From positions 12,419,001 through 12,483,000 of the forward strand of contig CM032230.1 in the NCBI GenBank assembly GCA_019009955.1: a stretch of DNA of 64,000 bases, written 5' to 3'. This document shows positions 1 to 10,157 of the stretch, in pieces. Under the pieces are notes generated by a model that saw only the letters and a program-made list of their open reading frames with translations, had not been told where the DNA came from and made no database searches. Source of the stretch: Riptortus pedestris. Lineage: Eukaryota; Arthropoda; Insecta; Hemiptera; Alydidae. Position 1 is the stretch's first letter. The number at the start of each line of letters is the position of its first letter. The position numbers and the translations under genes were made by a program.

Positions 1-156
1 TGAATATTAAGTGACTAAAGACAAACGGTAATGAAAAATATTTCAGTCAGTTTTAATAACCTCATAAAGGAAAGCTCTGAATTGTAAACAAACAGGTCTG
101 CCAACCACGCAGAGCTGAACAGATAGATAGACATATTCTTTACCGGAAAGAAACAC
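1..156 (-). mobile_element. HINE copy, B-type 3' module, cut by window edge
   Basis: Matches the long B-type 3' module seen intact at 42300-42450 and 40440-40600, including the stretch ending GGAAAGAAACACAATT. The hairpin end lies outside the window. The copy is interrupted by the TIR element at 161-716 and resumes at 721. Confidence 0.7.
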
Positions 157-160
157 AATT

Positions 161-716
161 GAAGGGTTTGCTGCAAAAAAGAGGTAGCTCCAATTTTTCC
201 AGTTTTTGGGAAACCAAAAAAAACGTTTAAAAACTTCATATTTTCAGTTATGTAAAAATATTGTTGTTGCTTACTTTCAATTATGGTGTTTACATATTAG
301 AACAGTATTTTCATTCAAAAAATAACATCTAAATGTTGGTGGTACGTGGATTATCCTTGGAGCTACCTCTTTTTTTTTTGCCCAAAAGAATGGAATATAT
401 GGAATAAAGGAATATGTTATGTCTTGGAAAAAGGTGTAAAAATAAATAAAATGTACTATTATTATGTATTTTTTGTTCAAAGAAAACTGAAAATAAAGTT
501 CAGCAAAATTATTGGTTTTACAAACAGAAATAACATCATTATAACGAATAACCTAAAATACGAAAATAATACCATTATAACGAAAATAACATCATAACAG
601 TTGAAAGCTGCATCCTTTTGGGGCCAAATAAAAGAGGTTTTTTTTGTCACAAGAAAGTGTTTATAACTCCCAACAGCTATGGGATGGAGCTACCTCCTTT
701 TTGCAGCAAACCCTTC
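161..716 (-). mobile_element. TIR DNA element, short copy with contracted minisatellite
   Basis: The ends are inverted repeats of about 35 bp starting GAAGGGTTTGCTGCAAAAA. AATT lies on both sides (157-160 and 717-720). Related HINE copies near 40590 and 42440 show the uninterrupted sequence GAAAAACAATTACTGAAATA, so they act as empty sites. A second, longer copy lies at 59481-60265 in the opposite orientation. This copy holds only about 1.5 units of the 36-bp internal repeat (roughly 527-597). No transposase is seen, so it is non-autonomous. The superfamily is uncertain because the palindromic AATT makes the duplication length ambiguous. Confidence 0.75.
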
Positions 717-720
717 AATT

Positions 721-1064
721 ACTTAAATATATCTGAATATAACATATTAACTTTATTGCCTACGATTTACTATATCTAGTACTGTAATTTATAATGAATA
801 ATTGCTTATACCAGTCTCTAAATGAACTTCACGAGAGCCGAACAGTAGTGGAAATGGCCGAACTATCTTTCAGTCGAATCTCACGATCAGAAAAGAGCCG
901 AACCGGCAATAGCCAATCTCATCTCGTCCGTTATCCGCACACACTTAATATCTCGGTTAGTATTCAAGATAGAGAATAAATGTATAAAGCAATATTCATA
1001 GTAAAAATAACGTGCAACAAGATTGGTCCTCTAAAATATTTCAATTTTCGAAAATAACAGACAA

Positions 1065-1132
<68 letters not shown>

Positions 1133-1226
1133 TTGAACGGACCTCATTTCCGTCATCACTTGGATAGGATTGATTGACATTTGAAGAACTTTTAAGAAAA
1201 TCGCGTCATGAGTACAACCTGCTAAA
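721..1226 (-). mobile_element. HINE copy, remainder after TIR insertion
   Basis: Continues the copy broken at 156. It carries the CTCGG/TTAGTATTCAAGATAG block, a (TA)n tract at about 1068-1128, GAACGGACCTCATTT, and the block that ends in CATGAGTACAACC. The terminal palindrome is deleted and the sequence jumps to CTGCTAAAA. The core G/C tract next to the microsatellite is also deleted. Confidence 0.75.
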
Positions 1227-1274
1227 AATACAATAGAGTATAAACGAGAGCGAATTACATCTCCTCCTTAAAAA

Positions 1275-1756
1275 AGTCCGTCACGCAGGGGCTGCGTAAA
1301 CTAAGCAGATTTCCCACGTGAAGTTTTACAATAGAGAAATCTGCCCAAAAACAAGTGTAGTAAGTAGTAAGGGATCACTATTCTTATACACGAGGGACGA
1401 ATAGTTACGAAAACGGCCGCCAGAGCTCTCTTCGGAAAGTACCAAACAGCTCACTACTGCCGACCAATGCAGAATACTAATGCAAATATCTCGGTTAATA
1501 TTCAAGATGCAGAATAGATGTATAGAACAATATTTATAGTAAATGTAATTTGCAATAAGATTGATTCTATACAATTTTTCGATCCGACGCATAATAACGG
1601 AGATATTTTGAATTTTCCGAAAATCCCCCCCTCTAAACCCCCCCCTCCCACTGGTCCGATTTCAGCCATTAACGAACTTGATCTTCCTTTTTACATAAAA
1701 CGATTACGAGTTTAGTAACGATCAAACAAAAATTGCGACCGCTAGAGCGTTAACAG

Positions 1757-1830
<74 letters not shown>

Positions 1831-1951
1831 TTGAACGGACCTCATTTTCGTCATCTCCTGGGTAGGATAGATGGACACTTGAAGAAATTTTTCGAAACTC
1901 GCGTCATGAGTACGACCTCAATAGCTGATTTCCCTTAATGGAAATCTGCTA
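1275..1951 (-). mobile_element. HINE copy, A1 type, near full length
   Basis: Starts with AGTCCGTCACGCAGGGGC (3' end on the minus strand) and the CTGCGT hairpin. It then has AAGCAGATTTCCCACGTG, the A1 module, the poly-C tract, a (TA)n tract at 1761-1825, and ends in GGAAATCTGCT. The terminal palindrome carries one change (TTAATGG). The element is about 680 bp. Confidence 0.85.
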
Positions 1952-2118
1952 ATAGTATCGCTGATACAGCAAAAGAGGTCTCACAAAATAGTTGTGCTTA
2001 TATACACCAGCATTTCTTTTTATTTTCTTTTGTTTTAATTTAAAGAGGTTTGCTGCGGCTTAGAACCAAAAGAAATAGAAAAAGGAACAGCCTGAACTCC
2101 TGAAGTGGTTTTCGAAAT

Positions 2119-2560
2119 AAAAGTCGTCACGCAGGTACTGCGTAAACTAAGCTGATTTCCCAAGCACTGACTTATGATACGCTTATGATCTCATCCCATC
2201 ATCTATTCTCTGTTATTCCAGAAGTAAGGATCCTATGAAAAGAGGAATTCAAATTTGTTGAGTTGTACTTCAGATGTTCAGAGACTAAGGCAGTTGAAAT
2301 GAGAAATTTATGAGTAGAAGTGGTTGTTTCCAAAAGGCTGGAACCAAAAAAATTACTCCGTTAATGTTCGATTCAAAGAAAACCTCCATGAGACAATAAT
2401 CGGAGAAAATTAAATTTCTAACAACATGAGCTATATAAAATTCTTCGATTCGACTCATAGAAGAACCCTTCTGTAAACACCAACTCCCACAGGGCCGATT
2501 CCAACCAGTTTTCCATGGAACTGTTAAATATTGAGTAGGTGGGTGTTAATCAAATAAAAA
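2119..2560 (-). mobile_element. degenerate HINE copy
   Basis: A recognisable 3' hairpin (GTCGTCACGCAGGTACTGCG) is followed, after about 300 diverged bases, by an eroded match to the core (TTCGATTCGACTCAT, CTCCCACAGGGCCGATT). The microsatellite and 5' end are gone. The intervening 1953-2118 shows nothing recognisable. Confidence 0.55.
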
Positions 2561-2639
2561 TCAATTTCCTCGCCATATTTCTTTCCCAGGCAGAAACCTG
2601 TGTATAATAGAAATGTTTGTTATACGATGATTAAAATGG

Positions 2640-2770
2640 TCGTTTGGTCGCACATTATTTGAAGGCTAAATAGTAAATATTGTTCTCATTGAACTTTTAC
2701 GTTTTGATATAAATGCAAATACGTGAGGAACGAGGGTTAGTTAATGCAGCCCCTGCGTGACGGACTTTAT
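2640..2770 (+). mobile_element. HINE 3' end fragment, C type
   Basis: Contains the C-module phrase TAAATAGTAAATATTGTTC and then the end hairpin GCAGCCCCTGCGTGACGGAC. Only the last ~130 bp of the element is present. It faces the degenerate copy at 2119. Confidence 0.65.
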
Positions 2771-3443
2771 TGTAAAAATATTTTCCTTGATTGTCCATCT
2801 AAAATATTTCGGGGACAATGGCTTGTACACGACATATGTGTTAGGGAAATTTCATCGCCCCTTTAGACAGAAATAAATAAGAGAGACAAAGCCAATGCGA
2901 GACGCTAATAGTTGTGGAAGAGAAATTACTTGAAAGAATCTCTTTGTAATATGCCTCTGTGTTTGAATGATAAATGCCAGCCGCTATGAATGACACTTTG
3001 CATCAGACAGAAATGCCGCCAACTATAAATGTGAAATGACAGAACGATCCCACCAGCTGCTAAATAAATCTGAGTGTTAGCAAACCCTAAATATAGAATC
3101 TGAGTGACTTTGAACCAAGTTTATTTGTGGATTTTCCAGTTGAGCAGCTTCCACTGCCGCTTCATTAGTCCAGTAATTGTCCCCACAAAAGAACTGAAAA
3201 CTTTCGGCAAACATAAAGTCTTCAAGTGATAAGAAGACAAAACTTTACCTTGGGGAACCGTTCAGTTTGTCTGATAGTTTAGACCTCTTCCCTAACTTAA
3301 ATTAATTTTTTGAGCGATGCTTAATGACGAACAAGTAAATGGCAGAAGCTAATCCCAGAATATCTTCCGGTATCAAATTTAAATCAAATTTTCTTTAAAT
3401 GGAATCGGCTATTCTAGTTGTACTCATGGCTCGATTTTACAAA
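2771..3443. other. unassigned AT-rich sequence
   Basis: About 670 bp with no long open frame, tandem structure or match to the repeat families found elsewhere in the window. I see nothing assignable. Confidence 0.4.
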
Positions 3444-3837
3444 AGTCCGTCACGCAGGGGCTGCGTAAACTAAGCAGATTTCCCACGTGAAGTTATACAA
3501 TAGAGAAATCTCCATACGAGAGCCGAACAGTCACGGAAACGGCCGAACTAGCTTTTGGCGGGAAACTCACTCGTCCGTAATCCACCCTCATTTAATAAAA
3601 ATGCAAATATCTCGGTTAATATTCAAGATAGAGAATAAATGTATAGAACAATATTTATAATAAATTTAATTTGCGATAAGATTGCATCTATACAATGTTC
3701 GAATTTTTGAACCCCCCCCCCTCCCACTGATCCAATTTCAGCCATTAACGAACTTGATCTGTCTTTTTGCATAAAAAGATTAAATATCGAGTTCGGTAAC
3801 GATCAACCAAACATTGCGACCGCTCGAGCGATAACAG

Positions 3838-3913
<76 letters not shown>

Positions 3914-4035
3914 ATAATTTTGAACGGACTTCATTTTCGTCATGTCCTGGGTAGGATCGATGGACATATGAATGGAAGTTTTTCGAAAATTGCGTCATGA
4001 GTACGACCTCAATAGCAGATTGAAGGAAATCTGCT
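3444..4035 (-). mobile_element. HINE copy, A2 type, with TA/TG microsatellite
   Basis: The hairpin end is intact at the left. It has the A2 module (GAGAGCCGAACAG, GGCCGAACTAG), a poly-C tract, and a compound (TA)n(TG)n microsatellite at 3842-3909. The right end GGAAATCTGCT follows a shortened palindrome. Immediately to the right, 4036-4110 is a small 5'-end fragment of another copy in the + orientation (CAAATGTCCATTGATCCTAT). Confidence 0.85.
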
Positions 4036-4214
4036 AAAAATCCTCAAATGTCCATTGATCCTATCTAGGAAATGAGGCACGTGCAAAATATATAATAATA
4101 TATTGTCAAGATATTTCCTATTTAACTCGTGGCGGAACTTCGATATATTTTTATCGATATATCGATATAAAGCAGCTGACTTGACCCACCATACTTTGTC
4201 GGGCCATTCTCCCT

Positions 4215-4400
4215 CCGACTGGTAGGGCTAATGGAAGGTTGTAGAGAAAAATGTTAGTTTAGAAACTTTGTATAGTAGAACGTCTCCTGATGAGGAGTCA
4301 TATGGATGCGAAACTAATTGAGAAATAAAAAATGATTTGAATAATCATTTGAAGTTTTCATTTTTTGCCAACCTTCCACCATAGACTAGCCATATAATAA
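4215..4400. repeat. imperfect inverted repeat, small fold-back
   Basis: The arm GGCTAATGGAAGGTTG near 4225 and the arm CAACCTTCC...GACTAGCC near 4370 are imperfect inverted repeats around a ~120-bp AT-rich loop. It could be a short non-autonomous element. No second copy is seen in the window. Confidence 0.4.
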
Positions 4401-4430
4401 TAACGTTAAAACAGTTTTACTATAATAAAA

Positions 4431-4492
4431 GATAAAATAAGAGAATCATGATCAAAACATAGTGCATATGATCTTAATTCTCTTATTTTATC
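4431..4492. repeat. 16-bp perfect hairpin
   Basis: GATAAAATAAGAGAAT at 4431-4446 is exactly inverted as ATTCTCTTATTTTATC at 4477-4492, with a 30-base loop. It lies just upstream of the SINE. Its role is unknown. Confidence 0.5.
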
Positions 4493-4530
4493 GTGATCCT
4501 ATTTTATCAAGATCTAAATATAATGTTTAT

Positions 4531-4741
4531 GGGGGGCTCGGGTTAGCCATGTGAGCTAAAGCCTTAGTCCCACATGGTAAGCCTAAAGTGGTGAGTTTGA
4601 TTCTCGCCTGGGCAATAGGAATTTATTAAGTGACTAACTCATTAATTAAAATTCTTAGCCTCACCCAAGAAAAGGATGGTAACTTGTAGATAGCCCGCCC
4701 CAATTATCCGCAGTAGCAAAAAGCTGAAATTAATAAATAAT
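4531..4741 (+). mobile_element. tRNA-derived SINE
   Basis: The head GGGGCTCGGGTTAGCCATGT has an A-box-like GTTAGCCATGTGAGC. A B-box-like GAGTTTGATTCTCGC lies about 60 bp downstream. These are internal RNA polymerase III promoter signals. The body ends in an A/T-rich tail of TAAATAATAAT type. Related copies lie at 11576, 21595, 25845 and 47714. The solo LTR at 4747 begins just after the tail. Confidence 0.75.
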
Positions 4742-4746
4742 AATAT

Positions 4747-5273
4747 TGTTGCGAACATTAAATACATGAATAATTCTTCAGAGAGAGAGAGAGAGTCGCG
4801 TATTTGGGAAGTGCGAGATAGATCAAAGAAGCCGACAGAGGGTAAAGCCCCTACTAGACCCGTCCAGTCCAGACGTCGAAGGGCCAGCCAATTCCCCTTT
4901 GATGTATGCCGACACCCTATATAAAGAACCGGCCAGCCACGAGCGAGTCAGTTTTCTTCTCAAGTGCTCATATGTGCGTTCGGTGCTACAGTGCGACTTA
5001 CTGCAGTGCCGCGAAGTAAAGGAGAGTGCAGTGCCGTCTTTCTGTGAATTTCAGTGACCGTGAGTGAATTATTGAACTGCGTAATCTGAAGAACAGTGAC
5101 GCTATCAGTGTATACTCTGAGTAGTAATTAAGAATAATTACCAAGTGTATTGTGCATTGTGAAATAAATTGTGCAGTGATAAAAACTGAGAAACTTGCGA
5201 GTATTTAATTTTGCAATCCAAAAGAACTCTTATTAACAACGTTTATTACTGGTTTTGGTAAAAAAACGTAACT
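4747..5273 (+). mobile_element. solo LTR, Gypsy-like retrotransposon
   Basis: Begins TGTTGCGAACATTAAA and ends GTAACT, where the second copy (26442-27118) ends GTAACA; the terminal A is apparently mutated. The 4-bp ATAT flanks both sides (4743-4746 and 5274-5277). It contains a TATA box (CTATATAAAG near 4917) and an AATAAA signal near 5164. Its last ~250 bp are closely similar to the other LTR. No primer-binding site, gag or pol follows, so it is a solo LTR left by LTR-LTR recombination. Confidence 0.8.
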
Positions 5274-5277
5274 ATAT

Positions 5278-5985
5278 ATATGAAATAAATTGTAACACCT
5301 GCAATGAAACTTTAATCAATGAATTCTCAATATTGCTAAGAAAACTGTTAAAGCCTGTAAAAAGTATAGACAATAAAGAAAAGAAAGCAACTTAGACGGA
5401 TTCCATTTCAAAAACACGCTTCCAATTTTGAAAACATTCAAATAATCGATCACGAAAGGGCGAATATTAAACAAAAAATTAAAGAATATTCACAAACATA
5501 AAAAAAGAGAAAAAATTAAATATCTTAATCATATATTCTACAACATTTTGTCTTAAAATTAAATAATCTATATTATAAAGTATGACTCATAATAATCGAC
5601 TTCTATGTTTGACGTAAACTAATCTCATCTATTTATAATCAGCAAGCATATTCTGCTTTGGAAATCTGAGATTCAACAGGCTCCCAAGTGTGGATGGGTC
5701 GGTTACAACGAATGTAAAGAAGAACAAGCTCTAAAAAAACTATAAGTAGCCGATTTGTAAATAAATATATTCAATAGTTAATTCAATTTAGTAAATATAT
5801 TATTTTAGTTTGCACTTAAAAATGTGTTCAGTTCATGAATTTCCATTGGGGTATTATATATTAATGTTATATTTATGAAAGGGAAAAGCTCCTGAACAGG
5901 AGGTATGTAAGCCACAAAACATGTAGAGCAATGCTGAATAAAATCCGTTAAACTATGAAGAATATAGGGTCCAGAATAATAAGAA
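5278..5985. other. unassigned AT-rich sequence
   Basis: No recognised repeat and no credible open frame. It lies between the solo LTR and a TG-rich microsatellite. Confidence 0.4.
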
Positions 5986-5989
5986 TATA

Positions 5990-5991
5990 TA

Positions 5992-6023
<32 letters not shown>

Positions 6024-6037
6024 ATGAGTGTGTGTGA

Positions 6038-6068
<31 letters not shown>

Positions 6069-6258
6069 GGTTAAGGCTCTAGCGGGAGCAATTTTTGCTT
6101 GATCGTTACCGAACTCGATATTTTTCATTTCTATTTTTCGTGTATTGTTTCATGAAATGCTAAAGATAAAGTTCGTTAACAGCTAACATGAAAAATTGAA
6201 TAGAATCAATCTTATTATTCATTTATTTCCTACAAATTATCGTATATTAGTTCTCTAT
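5990..6258 (+). mobile_element. HINE core fragment with TG microsatellite
   Basis: A (TG)n(TA)n tract at 5995-6068 is followed by the core block GGCTCTAGCGGGAGCAATTT and GATCGTTACCGAACTCGATA. The sequence then becomes eroded. There is no 5' block and no 3' hairpin. Confidence 0.65.
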
Positions 6259-6259
6259 T

Positions 6260-6799
6260 AGCAGATATCCCTTAAGAAAAATCAGATATTGAGGTCCTAC
6301 TCATGACGCGATTTTCGAAAAATTTCTTCAAATGTCCATCGATCCTACCCAGGAGATGACGAAAATGAGGTCCGTTCAAAACTATCCGAGCGAAGCCGGG
6401 TATCTGAGCTATATATATATATATGATTATATTTGTCTGTTAACGTTCTAGCGGTCGCAATTTTTATTTAATCGTTTCATGTAAAAAGATAGATCAAGTT
6501 CATTAACGGCTGAAACCGGACAAGTGGGAGGGGGGGGGGTTTAGAGGGGCGAATTTCGAAAATGTGAAATATTTCCCTTGATATACGTCGGATCGAAAAA
6601 TTATATAGAACTATTCTTATTGCAAATTAAATTTACTATAATTATTGTTATATACATTTATTCTCTATGTTGAATATTAACCGAGATATTTGCATTTTTA
6701 TTAAGGGTAACGAACTGTCGGAAATCGTATGGAGATTTATATATAGTATAACTTTACGTGGGAAATCTGCTTAGTTTACGCAGCCCCTGCGTGACGTAC
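6260..6799 (+). mobile_element. HINE copy, A type, with internal deletion near the 3' module
   Basis: AGCAGATATCCCTTAAG begins the element. It has the 5' block, a microsatellite containing a Helitron end remnant (6385-6411), core, a G9 tract at about 6532, and the 3' hairpin with terminal GACGTACT followed by TTTTT. Confidence 0.85.
6385..6411 (+). mobile_element. Helitron 3'-end remnant inside HINE microsatellite
   Basis: CCGAGCGAAGCCGGG forms the Helitron-type terminal hairpin. TATCTGAGCTA follows, with CTAT in place of the canonical CTAG. It is embedded in the HINE (TA)n tract and the rest of the Helitron is missing. Confidence 0.6.
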
Positions 6800-7254
6800 T
6801 TTTTTGAAAATTAGCGGAGATACTTGCATGCTTTATTTTTCAGTCCGAAAGTAAATATATAGCTTCATAATTGACGAAATCAATACAACCACAAAATCCC
6901 TCATGGGAAATCTCTTGAAACGTGAAACACGACGAAATACGGATTTGAATCATTATTTAGTATTTAAATTAGTTTATGCAGTATAGAGCAGTATGAATGT
7001 GTATGAGCGTGCGTGCGTGAGATTAAATATAGTATCTGCTTTTGCGTCACTATAGTTGATTCCATTCACCGAGAGATGCGAAGGTAGATATCTCGCCGAG
7101 TTGTCGGCCATAGATGAGTTGCTGATGCGCTAGACGGCATTAATGTATAGAGAATGACTTTGAGGTATTCATCAAGTTAGCAGCAAGTCTATATTGGTGT
7201 CGATGTTGAGCGAGACGGAATTAGCATTCGGAGAATCTTGAAACCTACATTCTT
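6800..7254. other. unassigned sequence
   Basis: No recognised repeat, RNA gene or long open frame. Confidence 0.4.
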
Positions 7255-7400
7255 CCTGCTACAGTTTCAGCCATTAATGAATTTAATTATTTTTAGCTTT
7301 ACATCAAATGTTAAAACATCCAAATTAGTAGTAGAATCAATCAAACGTCCATCACGTATGTGCTGCATAAACTATGTAGTACCAGCTGAAATCCCACACT
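7255..7400 (-). mobile_element. very degenerate HINE fragments
   Basis: Contains TTTCAGCCATTAATGAATTT (core) and an eroded hairpin end (CGTCCATCACGTATGTGCTG). The order is not that of an intact copy, so this is probably the remains of two old insertions. Confidence 0.45.
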
Positions 7401-8148
7401 CCTGACACACTCGTTGAAAAAAAAAAAAATTATTGGTTTGCAAAGACTGTATGAAAGCTAATTAACTATAACGAACATCTCATAAGCTAAATAGAATGAC
7501 TCCCGAGGAGGAGGTATATAGACCACGAAACATGTAGTGCATATTTTATTGACGCCTGAGAAACAGTTTTTATTGGTTAAACTATGGGAAAAATTTGAAT
7601 AATGGGTTCCGAAAAACTTTAAATTATTTTTGAACAAATAATATTTCTTAATAGATTTATTAGATACAGGTGGAGTGTTAAAGATTTACTCCTGAAAATG
7701 ATTCGCTTTTCTCTAAATATTAAGTTTAATATTGTTATATTAATAATAAGGTTGCGGGGAAAACGTTTTTTTATACTTTTTTATGATTAGTATTTGTTTA
7801 TAGTACATCTATTTTTGTAAGCTAATTCATGTTTTGATTCATTTACTATATTTTTTCCTATTGTGGACACAATATTCTTTTGTGTACATCATACTTCAAT
7901 GGCAAGGGTCACCGATAAAACCTTTTCCTTTCTATCCCCTCGAACTTTATTCACATTGCCCTACATGTTTCGAACTACCACCTCTTCAGGGGTTGTAGAG
8001 TTAGGAAGTGTTTCGATCCCTCTTGCATTCGATGAAACAGTCCCTTTCACAACGTTGGTACTCAAAGTCATTCAATCAAACTGTCAGTACTTCAGAATTG
8101 AAAAGGTAGTTAAGCAACAAAATAATTTTCCGCGGAAAGAAATGTGTT
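7401..8148. other. unassigned AT-rich sequence
   Basis: A 95-residue open frame at 7863-8150 (+) has no recognisable motif and runs into the terminus of the next HINE, so it is not credible as a gene. Nothing else is visible. Confidence 0.4.
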
Positions 8149-9077
8149 AGCAGATGTCCCTTAAGGGAAATCAGCTATTAAGGTCGTACTCATGACGAGA
8201 TTTTCGAAAACTTTCTTCAAATGTCCGTCGATCCTACCCAGGAGATGACGAATAAGAGGTCGGTTCAAAATTATATTATATATATATATATATATATTTG
8301 TCTGATAACGCTCTAGCGGTCGCAATTGTTTGATTGTTACCAAACTCGACATTTAAACGTTTTATGCAAAAAGACAGATCAAGACCGTTAATGGCTGAAA
8401 TCGGACCAGTGGGAGGGGGGGGGGTATAGATGGGCGATTTTCGAACATTCAAAACATCTCCGTTACCATACGTCGGATCAAAAAATTGTATAGAACCAAT
8501 CTTATTGAAAATTAAATGTACTATAAATATTGTTATATACATTCATTCTCTATCTTGAATATTAACCGAGATATTTGCATTGTTCAATTTTCAGCCTTCA
8601 GCAACCCCCCACTTCTACTCATGTTAAATAAACAATACTCTGTTATGTAATAAACCACATTATTCGAAGCTTAAATACCATAAATTGTTTTCAAGAGACC
8701 TTTATTATACGAGATAAATGCAAATATGTTATAGTGACCCCCCCCCTTCTTATGTTCCTGGACTACTAAAATTTGATTGATTGAGATAAAAATTATTCTG
8801 ATCTATTATAAATTACAGTACTAGATATAGTAAATAGTTTTACTAAAAATTAATATGTTTTATTCCCGGAAATATTTCCATAATTGCTATTAGTTATTAG
8901 TTCACACATCTGTTTGTTTACGTTTCATGTACTTCCCGTCTGGAGCTTTCTTATTATCGTTTGTATTTATTCATTAGGTACTGACGGTGCTCTTGTGTTA
9001 CCATTATATAAATTTATCTATTAAACATCACGAGAGAAATCTGCTTAGTTTACGCAGCCCCTGCGTGACGGACTTTT
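8149..9077 (+). mobile_element. HINE copy, long B type, complete
   Basis: One of the best full-length B-type copies, about 930 bp. It begins AGCAGATGTCCCTTAAGGG and has the 5' block, a short (TA)n at 8277, the core, and a G10 tract at about 8415. The shared C portion (CAGCCTTCAGCAACC) follows. The B-specific ~350 bp contains a C9 tract and the GTACTGACGGTGCTC stretch. It ends with GAGAAATCTGCTTAG, the hairpin and GACGGACT. The next HINE starts directly in its terminal T-run. Confidence 0.88.
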
Positions 9078-9078
9078 T

Positions 9079-9198
9079 AGCAGATTTCCCTTAAGGGAAA
9101 TCAGCTATTGAGGTCGTACTCATGACGCGATTTTCGAAAAATTTCTTCAAATGTCCATCGATCCTACCCAGGAGATGACGAAAATGAGGTCCGTTCAA

Positions 9199-9268
<70 letters not shown>

Positions 9269-9805
9269 CTGTTAACACTCTAGCGGTCGCAATTTTTGTT
9301 TAATCGTCACCAAACTCGGTATTTAATCGTTTCATGTAAAAAGGAAGATCAAGTTCGTTAACGGCTGAAATCGGACCAGTGGGAGGGGGGGTTTAGAGGG
9401 GGGGATTTTCAAAAATTCGAAATATCTCCGTTATTATGCATCGGATCGTAAAATTTTATAGAACCAATCTTATTGCAAATTAAATTTACTATAAATAATG
9501 TAATATACTTATTATCTTGAATATTAACCGAGATATTTGCATTTGTATTCTGCGTGTGGTCGCTATGTTCGGACTTTCTGCCGAGAGCTCTGGTGGCCAT
9601 TTCCATAACTATTCGTCCCTCGTGAATAGGTTTAGAGGTTAGGTTAACTGTTTTTTGGGGCTAGAAACTACTGGGTTATTAGACCCTAAATAATGTTTTA
9701 GGTTTAGAGGTTTCTTACTACTACAGTTGTTATTAGGCAGATTTCTCTATTGTAAAACTTCACGTGGGAAATCTGCTTAGTTTACGCAGCCCCTGCGTGA
9801 CGGAC
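9079..9805 (+). mobile_element. HINE copy, A1 type, complete, tandem to previous
   Basis: AGCAGATTTCCCTTAAGGG starts one base after the previous copy's terminal ACTTTTT. It has the 5' block, (TA)n at 9203-9264, the core, the G-rich tract, and the A1 module (GCCGAGAGCTCTGG, GGTTTAGAGGTTAGG). The second GCAGATTTCTC motif, the subterminal repeat and the hairpin close it. It is in the same orientation as its neighbour, a head-to-tail pair. Confidence 0.9.
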
Positions 9806-10100
9806 TTTTTTTTATTGGTGACCCTTGGAATTAAATTATGAAGAACATACATATAAACAATGTTCTTTGGTACATATAAATCGAGGGAAAAGTCATTATT
9901 TTTTACTCCTCAGGGGTCTCTCGACTTCTGTTATATATAAACCTTACTTCTGCAAATTAAATATGATTTTGAGTTACCTCAATGTCATAAGTTAACGGAC
10001 GATGCAAATAACCATAGTATATTAGTAATAGAGTTCCCACACGAAAATATTTCTTAACATATTTTAGTAATAAGCACATCGATTTTAGTTTTTTCCTTAA

Positions 10101-10157
<57 letters not shown>

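Noticed and set aside
1068..1130. (TA)n tracts as independent microsatellites
   Set aside because: Nearly all lie at the same internal position of HINE copies, so they are described as part of those elements.
4268..4320. CTGATGAG...GAAAC near 4290 resembles a hammerhead ribozyme core
   Set aside because: The segment between the two core motifs would need to form stem II but has two mismatches in six pairs, and stems I and III are not supported. No second copy exists in the window.
4531..4620. Functional tRNA gene
   Set aside because: A- and B-box-like motifs are present, but the intervening and flanking sequence does not fold as a tRNA and the unit is repeated as a SINE.
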